Shown piece after piece: positions 1 to 6,189 of a stretch of 6,200 nucleotides of DNA. The notes beneath the pieces are model-generated. The model did no database searches and was not told the DNA's origin. It saw nothing but the letters and a program-made list of their open reading frames with translations. The DNA is from CAZLBV01 sp964557845 (lineage in GTDB: Bacteria > Acidobacteriota > Aminicenantia > Aminicenantales > Aminicenantaceae), in contig CAZLBV010000147.1 of the NCBI GenBank assembly GCA_964557845.1, forward strand, positions 1-6,200. Reading direction: 5' to 3'. Numbering within the stretch: the stretch's first letter is position 1; the number at the start of each line of letters is the position of its first letter. Made by a program: the position numbers and the translations under genes.

Positions 1-1346
1 ACGTCAATGAGCTGACCGATCTCAACAACGCTGATCCCATATCCGGGTTTCCGGTGTATAAAGCGCTTCTGTGCGAAGTAAAAAAGATCGCGGAAGGCAC
101 CCCCCGGACCAGAAAAAGCGCCGGTATCAAATCCCAAATGCTGGAACAGGATGGTTTTTATCAGGCCAGGCCATCACAGCGGATCAAAAAACGGATCTAT
201 CTGGATAACAACGCCACCACCAGATTAGATCCAAAGGTAAAAGAAGCCATGCTTCCCTTTTTAGAAGACAGCCACGGAAATCCATCCAGTTTATATGAAC
301 TGGGACGCACTGCCGGTGAGGCTGTGGAGAATGCCCGCCGCCAGGTTGCCAAGCTGATCAATGCCCGGCCCAAGGAAATAATCTTTACCGGCGGGGGGTC
401 AGAATCTGATAATATGGCCATAAAAGGAATTGTTCTGGCCCATCAGGACAGAGGCAGTCATATAATCACCAGTGCTGTGGAACATCCCGCTGTCCTTGAA
501 ACCTGCGCCTTTCTGGAAAAAATCGGATTTAAGGTCACCTATCTCGATGTCGATAAATTCGGATCTTTGAAAGTTGGGGATCTCAAAAAAGCCATGACCG
601 ATAAAACCATCCTCGTGAGCATCATGGCTGCCAATAACGAAGTGGGAACCCTGCTTCCCATCAAAGAATTATGCGCTGCTTCCAAGGAAAAGGATGTGTA
701 TTTTCATACGGATGCTGTGCAGGCTGCAGGTAAGATCAAGGTCGATGTCAGAGAGCTGGGAGTGGATCTTTTAAGCCTTTCCGCTCACAAATTTCACGGC
801 CCCAAGGGGATCGGCGCCCTGTATGTAAAAAAGGGAGTGAAGCTTGAGCCCCTCATTCATGGAGGAAAACAGGAATCAGGGATCAGAGCCGGCACCCACA
901 ATGTCCCGGCCATCGTGGGACTGGGTAAAGCTGCTGAATTGGCTCTGCTTTCCTTAACTGAATTCGACAAAGTCCGGAGGCAAAGAGATAAATTGGAAAA
1001 GGAGATACTCCGGCTAATTCCCAATGCCGAGATCAACGGACACCCTAAAAACCGGCTGCCTAACACCCTCAATCTGACTATCCCGAATATAAGAGGTGAA
1101 TCATTGGTGATCGCTCTGGACCAGCATGGTGTCGCTCTCTCTTCAGGGTCAGCCTGTAAAACCGGATCTCCGGAGCCGACCCATGTTCTCAAAGCTATGG
1201 GGAAAAGTGATGAGCAGGCTCACTGCGCTGTTCGCCTCTCTCTTTCCCGTTTCACCACAGAAAAAGAAATAAAGGACACCCTATCAATAATCGAGCAGGT
1301 CTTAGTTGAGATGGAATCCACCATCCGTTTTCTTCCTTGCAAATAA
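1..1346 (+). CDS. Metallopterin-dependent ergothioneine synthase-like fusion, C-terminal part (molybdopterin oxidoreductase end + cysteine desulfurase), 5' truncated
   Basis: The frame (first full codon at base 3) is open to the left edge; 447 residues are visible before TAA at 1344-1346. Visible residues 1-29 contain DPISGFPVYKALLCEV, typical of the very end of the molybdopterin-dinucleotide-binding domain of DMSO-reductase-family enzymes. A linker of about 35 residues follows, then a full class I cysteine desulfurase from about residue 64 (IYLDNNATT). It has the cofactor-stacking His (EHPAVLE, 161), HTDAVQ (235-240), the PLP Lys of SAHKFHG (263; bases 789-791), RAGT, and the persulfide Cys of SSGSACKTG (385; bases 1155-1157). 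By family knowledge, this pairing is the bifunctional enzyme of Caldithrix abyssi, in which the desulfurase feeds cysteine sulfur to a pterin module related to acetylene hydratase, which thiolates trimethylhistidine. The adjacent histidine methyltransferase supports this role. Internal starts (GTG 54, ATG 138) lack a Shine-Dalgarno and would split the fusion, so I reject them. The alternative is a stand-alone desulfurase with a chance N-terminal extension. Confidence 0.85.
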   Translation, partial: VNELTDLNNADPISGFPVYKALLCEVKKIAEGTPRTRKSAGIKSQMLEQDGFYQARPSQRIKKRIYLDNNATTRLDPKVKEAMLPFLEDSHGNPSSLYELGRTAGEAVENARRQVAKLINARPKEIIFTGGGSESDNMAIKGIVLAHQDRGSHIITSAVEHPAVLETCAFLEKIGFKVTYLDVDKFGSLKVGDLKKAMTDKTILVSIMAANNEVGTLLPIKELCAASKEKDVYFHTDAVQAAGKIKVDVRELGVDLLSLSAHKFHGPKGIGALYVKKGVKLEPLIHGGKQESGIRAGTHNVPAIVGLGKAAELALLSLTEFDKVRRQRDKLEKEILRLIPNAEINGHPKNRLPNTLNLTIPNIRGESLVIALDQHGVALSSGSACKTGSPEPTHVLKAMGKSDEQAHCAVRLSLSRFTTEKEIKDTLSIIEQVLVEMESTIRFLPCK

Positions 1347-1391
1347 TTTTTTAATCCATATCATTATAACCAACAGGAACTCTTCAATAAA

Positions 1392-2411
1392 ATGAGAGCC
1401 ACTTACAGAATTTTATCGCCGGAAGATCTCCAGAAATTCAGACATGCTGAGCATAATTTTTCGTCGGATGTTTTGGTGGGGCTGTCCCGTTCTCCCAAAG
1501 AACTGCCATCCCGTTATTTTTATGACGAAAAAGGGAGCCGGCTTTTTCAAAAGATCACAGAGCTTCCGGAATATTATCTTACCAACTGCGAAAATGAGAT
1601 CCTCAATACTCAAAAAAATACAATCAGCAGCCTCATGCAAGGTCAGGTTTTTAATCTGGTGGAATTGGGAGCAGGAGACGGACGCAAGACCAGTATTCTG
1701 ATCAACCATTTTTTAAATAAAAAACTTAAATTCAACTACATACCGATCGACATATCCGAATCCGCCATGAGATCTTTGATCGATTTTATGAATAAAAAAT
1801 TCCCGAACCTAACCACCGAAGGTATTGTAGCTGAGTATTTTGACGGAGTAAAATGGCTCAATCAGTTAAACTCCAACCGAAATCTGGTGCTATTTTTAGG
1901 CTCCAATCTGGGAAATTTCAACCGGATAAACGCCAATGTTTTTTTACACAATCTCTGGAACTCGCTCAACTCCGGAGATTACGTTATTATCGGATTCGAC
2001 CTAAAAAAGAAAATCGATACTATGCTTAAAGCCTACAATGACAGCAAGGGCATAACCAGTGAGTTTAACCTTAATCTCCTGCAGAGGATCAATCAGGAAT
2101 TAGGAGGCAATTTTGATCATGAGAATTTCCGTCATTACGCCTCCTACGATGTTTTTACCGGAGCCATGGAAAGTTATTTGGTGAGTTTGAAGCAGCAGAC
2201 CGTATTCATCAAGGAGATCGGTCAAACCTTTGCGTTTGAGGCCTGGGAGCCGATCCATACGGAATATTCCTACAAATATCTGGAATCAGATGTGGAAAAA
2301 CTGGCCGCAGACACTGGATTTATAATCCAGGAGCAGCTTTTCGACTCCAAAAAATACTTCCTGGATTCCATCTGGCTGGTCCAAAAGATGAACTCCCCAC
2401 AAATAACCTAA
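1392..2411 (+). CDS. egtD: L-histidine N-alpha-methyltransferase (EgtD/EanA type), hercynine-forming
   Basis: This 339-residue protein is close to the usual EgtD length. EgtD is a cytosolic enzyme that transfers three methyl groups from S-adenosylmethionine to the histidine amino group, giving hercynine, the first committed step to ergothioneine. The family N-terminal signature is present (SRSPKELPSRYFYDEKGS, 32-49, then ITELPEYY, 55-62). The SAM site shows as VELGAGDGRKT (90-100) and PIDIS (118-122). LFLGSNLGNF (167-176) holds Asn175, which I equate with the substrate-binding Asn166 of the mycobacterial enzyme. Tyr215 in KAYND and Glu291/Ser293 in TEYSYKY would match its Tyr206, Glu282 and Ser284; these equivalences are inferred by motif, not alignment. 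AFNLN-like SEFNLN (223-228) and GAMESYLVS (257-265) are also family-typical. The ATG at 1392 precedes the N-terminal motifs; an AGGA at 1375-1378 is present but far (13 nt). The 45-bp gap from the synthase suggests co-transcription. Other SAM-dependent DUF2260-like roles are possible but less likely here. Confidence 0.93.
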   Translation: MRATYRILSPEDLQKFRHAEHNFSSDVLVGLSRSPKELPSRYFYDEKGSRLFQKITELPEYYLTNCENEILNTQKNTISSLMQGQVFNLVELGAGDGRKTSILINHFLNKKLKFNYIPIDISESAMRSLIDFMNKKFPNLTTEGIVAEYFDGVKWLNQLNSNRNLVLFLGSNLGNFNRINANVFLHNLWNSLNSGDYVIIGFDLKKKIDTMLKAYNDSKGITSEFNLNLLQRINQELGGNFDHENFRHYASYDVFTGAMESYLVSLKQQTVFIKEIGQTFAFEAWEPIHTEYSYKYLESDVEKLAADTGFIIQEQLFDSKKYFLDSIWLVQKMNSPQIT

Positions 2412-2438
2412 GTTTTTGGGAAAAAGGTCCGCCACCCT

Positions 2439-2468
2439 TTGTATTCAGGTGTATCAGTCATGTATAAT
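2439..2468 (+). promoter_or_regulatory. Candidate sigma70-type promoter for the lyase gene
   Basis: A perfect TATAAT lies at 2463-2468. An 18-bp spacer separates it from TTGTAT (2439-2444), which matches only the TTG of a -35 consensus. Transcription would start near 2475, giving a leader of about 35 nt. It suggests the lyase can be expressed separately from the upstream pair. The host's promoter consensus is unknown, so this rests on the -10 match and position. Confidence 0.45.
2442..2452. repeat. 11-bp direct repeat TATTCAGGTGT, copy 1
   Basis: TATTCAGGTGT occurs here and again, exactly, at 2479-2489, 37 bp apart start to start, both within the 97-bp gap before the lyase gene. This copy overlaps the candidate -35 element. 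The pair flanks the -10 box, a layout that would suit a regulator's operator; no regulator is recognised. Confidence 0.6.
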
Positions 2469-2470
2469 TT

Positions 2471-2487
2471 ACCTGGATTATTCAGGT
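2471..2487. promoter_or_regulatory. Inverted repeat ACCTG-N7-CAGGT, possible operator
   Basis: ACCTG (2471-2475) and CAGGT (2483-2487) are perfect inverted arms around a 7-bp spacer. The element sits at the predicted transcription start and its right arm is inside the second direct-repeat copy. The arms are short, so a protein-binding site is more plausible than an RNA hairpin, but chance is not excluded. Confidence 0.35.
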
Positions 2488-2489
2488 GT
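2479..2489. repeat. 11-bp direct repeat TATTCAGGTGT, copy 2
   Basis: Exact second copy of the repeat at 2442-2452, lying just downstream of the -10 box, about 20 bp before the lyase start codon, and overlapping the right arm of the inverted repeat. Confidence 0.6.
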
Positions 2490-2508
2490 TAAATAAAAAG
2501 GTAAAAAA

Positions 2509-4029
2509 ATGATCAAAATAAACGGAAGCTCCTTATCCATCGAAGATGTGATCAAGGTTGCCAGAGAAAAAGAGCTGATTGAGATCGCATCAGAAAATAA
2601 ACAATTGGTAGATCGATCTGCCGATATCATCCAGAAATACATTAGAGAAAATAAAGTAGTTTACGGTATCACCACAGGTTTCGGAAATTTCGCCAATGTC
2701 ATTATCTCTAAAGAAAATGTTCGAGATCTGCAGAAAAATCTATTGATGTCCCATTCCTCCGGAACCGGCCCTTATATTGATGACGATCAAGTCAGAGCCA
2801 TGATGCTTTTACGTTTGAATGCCTTGATCAAAGGATATTCCGGGATCCGGTGGGAGACATTAGAAAGGATGCTTTTCTTTCTCAATCAGAACATTCTTCC
2901 CCTCGTCCCCCAAAAAGGCAGTGTGGGCGCCAGCGGAGATCTCGTTCCCCTGGCCCATATGTCCTTACCTCTGATAGGATTGGGTAAATTAAAATATAAA
3001 GGTATGATTAAAGAATCAGCCAAAGTCCTAGCTGAATTGGGGTTAGAGCCCATTAAACTGGATGCTAAGGAAGGATTGGCCCTTATCAACGGAACCCAAA
3101 TGATCACAGCCGTGGGGTGTCTTAATGCCTATGACAGCCGGATGTTGTGCAAGCTCGCTGATATCGCTTCAGCCTGTTCGATCGAGGCCCTAAGAGGAAC
3201 CGATACCCCTTTTGATCCCCGTGTTCATAGGCTCCGCCCTCATCCCGGTCAAGGAAAGGTTGCAGAAAACATAAAAAAGCTATTATCCGAAAGTGAGATC
3301 CTGATCAGCCATAAAGAATGCGGGAAAATCCAGGATGCCTATTCACTCCGCTGTATTCCGCAGGTACATGGAGCGACCCGGGATACGATTGAATGTGTTT
3401 GGCAGTCTCTTGAAACCGAGATCAATTCCGTTACAGATAATCCCATCATCCTTCCAGACACAGAAGAAAGCATAAGCTGCGGCAATTTTCATGGACAGCC
3501 TATGGCGTTGGGGCAGGATTATTTGGGTATAGCGGTCGCGGAACTGGCCAATATATCGGAAAGAAGGATCGAGAGACTGGTGGACCCAGCTCTTTCCGAT
3601 CTTCCTCCTTTTCTCACACCCGAAGGCGGCCTAAATTCCGGATATATGATCACCCAGTACACTGCTGCCGCACTTGTCTCTGAAAACAAAGTGCTGGCTC
3701 ACCCAGCCTCCGTGGATTCCATACCCACCTCCGCCAACCAGGAAGATCATGTCAGCATGGGTACGATCGCAGCGTTTAAATGCAGCAGCATCATCAAAAA
3801 TGTATTGGATGTATTATCAATTGAATTATTATGTGCCTCTCAAGGGCTTGATTTCATTGCGGAAAAGCCAGGAAAAGGAGTCAGAATGGTCCATGATACA
3901 ATTAGAAGGCACATCCCAACTCTTACTCATGACCGCATCATGGCAGATGATATTCAGACCATGCGCAATCTCATTCTTAAAGGAAAGATATTGGAAGCGG
4001 TGGAAGATGAGATCGGCCCGTTAGCTTAA
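2509..4029 (+). CDS. hutH: Histidine ammonia-lyase family enzyme (HAL; ergothionase is an alternative)
   Basis: At 506 residues this has the standard HAL length. HAL eliminates ammonia from histidine to give urocanate using the self-formed MIO cofactor; the MIO triad Ala141-Ser142-Gly143 is seen in GSVGASGDLVPLAH (137-150). By motif, every residue I know to be important in the Pseudomonas HAL has a counterpart: Tyr52 (VYGITTGFG), His82 (MSHSSG), Asn194 (INGTQ), Gln275/Tyr278/Arg281 (QDAYSLR), Phe327 (NFHGQP) and Glu412 (QEDHVSMG). His82, in place of the Phe-Leu of phenylalanine lyases, argues for a histidine-type substrate. AAGG at 2498-2501, 7 nt before ATG, fixes the start. No urocanase, imidazolonepropionase or formiminoglutamase gene is adjacent in the window, so a complete hut operon is not seen. 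Its position next to ergothioneine genes leaves open an ergothionase-type role, removing trimethylamine from ergothioneine to give thiourocanate. I cannot separate the two from sequence alone. Confidence 0.9.
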   Translation: MIKINGSSLSIEDVIKVAREKELIEIASENKQLVDRSADIIQKYIRENKVVYGITTGFGNFANVIISKENVRDLQKNLLMSHSSGTGPYIDDDQVRAMMLLRLNALIKGYSGIRWETLERMLFFLNQNILPLVPQKGSVGASGDLVPLAHMSLPLIGLGKLKYKGMIKESAKVLAELGLEPIKLDAKEGLALINGTQMITAVGCLNAYDSRMLCKLADIASACSIEALRGTDTPFDPRVHRLRPHPGQGKVAENIKKLLSESEILISHKECGKIQDAYSLRCIPQVHGATRDTIECVWQSLETEINSVTDNPIILPDTEESISCGNFHGQPMALGQDYLGIAVAELANISERRIERLVDPALSDLPPFLTPEGGLNSGYMITQYTAAALVSENKVLAHPASVDSIPTSANQEDHVSMGTIAAFKCSSIIKNVLDVLSIELLCASQGLDFIAEKPGKGVRMVHDTIRRHIPTLTHDRIMADDIQTMRNLILKGKILEAVEDEIGPLA

Positions 4030-4180
4030 TTATTTCGATATTTTTATAGTTTTTCCTAGATAATGTTCCATTAAAGACATGCCCTTACGAATAATGAAAA
4101 AAGTGGATGGGTAGATGTGTCAATGAGTAAATAAGGAATTCTTCACAATTTTGTTTTGAATTTAGATCATTTGATAATTT

Positions 4181-4220
4181 GAATTTGCTTCGGATTTCGA
4201 ATTTCTTGCTTCGGATTTTC
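4181..4220. repeat. Two-unit tandem repeat with core TTGCTTCGGATTT
   Basis: The 13-bp core TTGCTTCGGATTT occurs exactly at 4185-4197 and 4206-4218. Each core is preceded by GAATT and followed by pyrimidines, giving imperfect units at 4181-4198 and 4199-4220. It is part of a low-complexity tract between convergent genes. Confidence 0.75.
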
Positions 4221-4262
4221 TTCTGACTTCTGATTTCTGTCTTCTTTCTTTTTATTTTTTCC
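4201..4262 (+). terminator. Pyrimidine-rich tract, possible Rho-dependent termination region
   Basis: Read on the + strand, this 62-base stretch is strongly pyrimidine-rich, with few G and with pyrimidine-C steps recurring every 3 to 8 bases, and ends in a T-rich run. Unstructured C/U-rich RNA with spaced YC steps is what Rho loads on, so the lyase transcript could be terminated in or after it. No intrinsic hairpin terminator is visible. The alternative is mere low-complexity spacer. Confidence 0.25.
4220..4247. repeat. 7-bp tandem repeat, four units (CTTCTGA-like)
   Basis: Consecutive heptamers read CTTCTGA, CTTCTGA, TTTCTGT, CTTCTTT. The first two are identical and the others differ at two positions each. 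The tract continues into a T-rich stretch up to the isomerase stop codon. It directly adjoins the TTGCTTCGGATTT repeat. Confidence 0.7.
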
Positions 4263-5255
4263 CTAAGTACCTTTTCTAAGAATTGATTTCAGATTGTCAA
4301 GATCTTTGATATAACGCTTTTCACAGATCTCTGGCCATTTATCCCGGCTGACCATATTTATAGTCCCCTTCTGAAGCGCCGTAACAGAAAGGCTGGCTAA
4401 TTTTAACAGGCCGGCAAATTCCTGAATAGACAGATCGGGAAATTTGGAAACGAACAGCGGATCATAGACCGGCAGAGAAAAATCACCTCCGTGGTCTTCG
4501 ATGCTGAGATTGACCGTCCAGGGTAGAAGCTTCAAAAGATCAGAAATCTTCTTTATGTCTACGACTCCTTTTCCGATTTCAACCGGAAAAGTCATCATCC
4601 CATCTTCCGTAAATATGATGGCGCCGTCTTTTATATGGGTACTTACAACCCAGGGTAGGATGCGTTCCGATGCATTGACCGGATCTTCCAGCATGGTCAA
4701 AAGATTCATGGTGTCCAGGCAGATTCCTAAATATTCACCTGGTTCTGTGTTACAGCGTTCAAAAAGGCGGATAAGTTCCCAGGTAGTGAATTCAAAATGA
4801 GTTTCGACCGCCAGTATGACATTATAGTCAATGAGCATCTGCTTTTGAGACAAAAGCGAAGCGGCCGATTCCTGAATCAGTGTCTCCGTCATAGGACTGG
4901 CCGGATCCCAGCGCATCAATCCTCCGGAACAGGAGCGTATGATCCGGGTTCCGATCACACTTGCTTCTTCTGCTGCCTTTCGGTTTATCTCCCCTAAATC
5001 TATGCGCTGCCAGCTAGAAAGGTCAAAAGGGATGTGCTGCCCTCCACCCCATTCCAGATATAATCCTTTTTCTTCTGCGAATTGTGCCATATCTTTAAGA
5101 TAGGCTTTATCTGCTTTCTCCCGTTGAGGAGATTCCAATCCGGAAAACTGGACGCCTTCCGCGCCTTGTTTGACCGCCCATTCCATGATCTCCAGAGGAT
5201 CTAAATCCAGGGGATGGAGCCCGTAGCTGTCGATCCCGATCTTCATCTCATCCAT
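4263..5255 (-). CDS. Sugar phosphate isomerase/epimerase family protein (AP endonuclease 2-like TIM barrel)
   Basis: A 330-residue cytosolic-looking protein with no signal peptide or membrane segment. The N-terminus (KIGIDSYGLHPLDLDP, 5-20) and GAEGVQFSGLES (31-42) fit strands 1-2 of the xylose-isomerase-like TIM barrel. The likely metal ligands fall at the expected strand ends: Glu151 (LAVETHFEF), Asp181 (GICLDTMN), His207 (VSTHIKDG) and Glu253 (LSIEDHGG). PVEIGKGVVDI (224-234) matches the usual loop before the last barrel helix. The roughly 65 residues after Tyr264 extend beyond the common 270-290-residue size. Members act on varied sugars, inosose or hydroxypyruvate, and nothing here identifies the substrate. 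Start: ATG at 5255, with a weak purine-rich GAGAAG just upstream; ATG at 5246 (Met4) is a possible alternative. It converges on the lyase and diverges from the PrsW-like gene, so it appears to be transcribed on its own. Confidence 0.85.
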   Translation of the reverse strand: MDEMKIGIDSYGLHPLDLDPLEIMEWAVKQGAEGVQFSGLESPQREKADKAYLKDMAQFAEEKGLYLEWGGGQHIPFDLSSWQRIDLGEINRKAAEEASVIGTRIIRSCSGGLMRWDPASPMTETLIQESAASLLSQKQMLIDYNVILAVETHFEFTTWELIRLFERCNTEPGEYLGICLDTMNLLTMLEDPVNASERILPWVVSTHIKDGAIIFTEDGMMTFPVEIGKGVVDIKKISDLLKLLPWTVNLSIEDHGGDFSLPVYDPLFVSKFPDLSIQEFAGLLKLASLSVTALQKGTINMVSRDKWPEICEKRYIKDLDNLKSILRKGT

Positions 5256-5442
5256 AATCTTCTCTTACCAATTAACGCTTAATCATTTCAGATGTAAAAA
5301 GGACTTTAATTCTACGCTTTGTTCCGATTAAAGTAATAAATTCAAGCTAAATAAATCTACCAGAATTTTAACAATATACATCTTTTATTTCAATCAACCA
5401 AGGATTGTTTTTTGAATACAGAAAAAGTAAAATCCGGGTCTC
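5256..5442. other. AT-rich divergent intergenic region
   Basis: These 187 bp separate the start codons of the isomerase-like and PrsW-like genes and must hold promoters for both unless transcripts enter from elsewhere. Apart from the minus-strand candidate at 5365-5393, I see no convincing + strand promoter, operator or structured RNA. Confidence 0.6.
5365..5393 (-). promoter_or_regulatory. Candidate sigma70-type promoter for the isomerase-like gene
   Basis: On the minus strand TTGAAA (5393-5388) and TAAAAT (5370-5365) are separated by 17 bp, each matching 5 of 6 consensus bases. The leader would be about 100 nt. The region is AT-rich, so chance matches are common and support is modest. Confidence 0.35.
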
Positions 5443-6189
5443 ATGACTGTTAGGATCATTTTATCCGGGATCATCGCTCCAGCCTTATTCTGGATCGGGT
5501 ATTTTTACTACAAAGACCGGTTTCAGCCGGAACCGATCCTCAAGATCGGAACCTGTTATCTGCTGGGGATCGCGACCGGGATCCTATGCCTTAAATTTTT
5601 TCACTTTCTTTATTCACTGGGAATTTCGGATGATCCAAGCATATATATGGAAACCGACCGTCTGAAATATCTACTCCATAATGTGACGCTAACAGGTGGA
5701 ATCGAAGAATTCTTCAAATTCCTGCCGTTTTTGATCGCCCTAAAATTCAAAGCTTTTGATGAAAAAGTCGACGGCTTCGTTTACGCTTCAACCATTGCCT
5801 TGGGTTTTGCCAGCTATGAAAACAGCCTGCATCTGGTCTATATGTCCGGGCCGGAGATGCTGGGACGCGCCTTTGCTTCTCCCCTTTCCCATACCATCTT
5901 TGCATCCATTTGGGGATACGCCATTGGATGTGCCAAAATCAAACAGAAATCTATTTTAAAAGCAGCGTTAATCAGCCTTCCCGCCGCCGCTGTCTTCCAT
6001 GGTGTTTTCAATTTCCTGACTACCTCCTCTGCGCTTCGAATAGGATCAGCTCTGCTTATTTTGATGGCATGGATCTGGCGTATCCACATTCAAGATAAGA
6101 TAAAAAAGGATATAGAAAGCAGGTGGAAGCCCCAGGTCGGCATCTCCCCTGTACTGCCACAACTCCATGGAAACCGTGCCGGCGGATGA
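5443..6189 (+). CDS. PrsW family intramembrane protease
   Basis: A 248-residue membrane protein with about seven hydrophobic segments (roughly 4-23, 34-57, 86-101, 112-133, 147-163, 171-192, 198-213). The family motifs appear in order: FYYKDRFQPEP (21-31), GGIEEFFK (85-92) with the Glu88-Glu89 pair, KVDGFVYA (108-115) followed by GFASYEN (121-127), SPLSHTIFASIWGYAIG (146-162) and FHGVFNFL (185-192). In Bacillus, PrsW cleaves the anti-sigma factor RsiW inside or near the membrane; many other homologues have no known substrate, and none is evident in this window. The in-frame TAA at 5428-5430 bounds the start, making ATG 5443 the first possible ATG; there is no good Shine-Dalgarno. The last 20 or so residues (Pro/Gly-rich, ending NRAGG) are a soluble tail with no motif I recognise. 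The older 'metalloprotease' name reflects the conserved His and Glu residues; its catalytic type is not settled by this sequence. Confidence 0.88.
   Translation: MTVRIILSGIIAPALFWIGYFYYKDRFQPEPILKIGTCYLLGIATGILCLKFFHFLYSLGISDDPSIYMETDRLKYLLHNVTLTGGIEEFFKFLPFLIALKFKAFDEKVDGFVYASTIALGFASYENSLHLVYMSGPEMLGRAFASPLSHTIFASIWGYAIGCAKIKQKSILKAALISLPAAAVFHGVFNFLTTSSALRIGSALLILMAWIWRIHIQDKIKKDIESRWKPQVGISPVLPQLHGNRAGG

Larger units (their letters stand above)
4030..4262. other. Convergent intergenic region without a gene
   Basis: This 233-bp gap lies between the stop codons of the lyase and the isomerase-like gene. It is AT-rich, has no open frame longer than about 12 codons that looks coding, and no clear GC-rich hairpin followed by a T run on either strand. 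Its right half consists of short degenerate repeats and a pyrimidine-rich tract, listed separately. Confidence 0.7.

Noticed and set aside
857..1192. Minus-strand open frame of 111 codons inside the desulfurase domain
   Set aside because: It lies antisense to conserved catalytic motifs, has no family features and no ribosome binding site; it is a shadow of the real gene.
54..1346. Free-standing cysteine desulfurase starting at GTG 54 or ATG 138
   Set aside because: The same frame is open to base 3, encodes a recognisable molybdopterin-oxidoreductase C-terminus, and neither internal start has a Shine-Dalgarno. The desulfurase is better read as the last domain of a fusion.
3674..4024. Plus-strand open frame of 116 codons overlapping the lyase C-terminus
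   Set aside because: Out of frame with a strongly conserved HAL sequence, with a Trp/Met/Ser-rich translation that resembles no protein I know.
2509..4029. Phenylalanine or tyrosine ammonia-lyase, or aminomutase
   Set aside because: The selectivity position holds His82 in MSHSSG, and Glu412 in QEDHVSMG is kept, both typical of the histidine-type enzymes.
4030..4262. CRISPR array or insertion-sequence remnant in the repeat-bearing gap
   Set aside because: Repeats are only 7-13 bp, adjacent and degenerate, with no spacers, terminal inverted repeats or transposase fragments.
4501..4997. Plus-strand open frames opposite the isomerase-like gene
   Set aside because: They are antisense to the predicted metal-ligand motifs of a well-supported gene and show no domain features.
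5412..5453. Short TTG-initiated leader peptide overlapping the PrsW-like start
   Set aside because: Only 13 codons, no ribosome binding site and no codon pattern suggesting attenuation.
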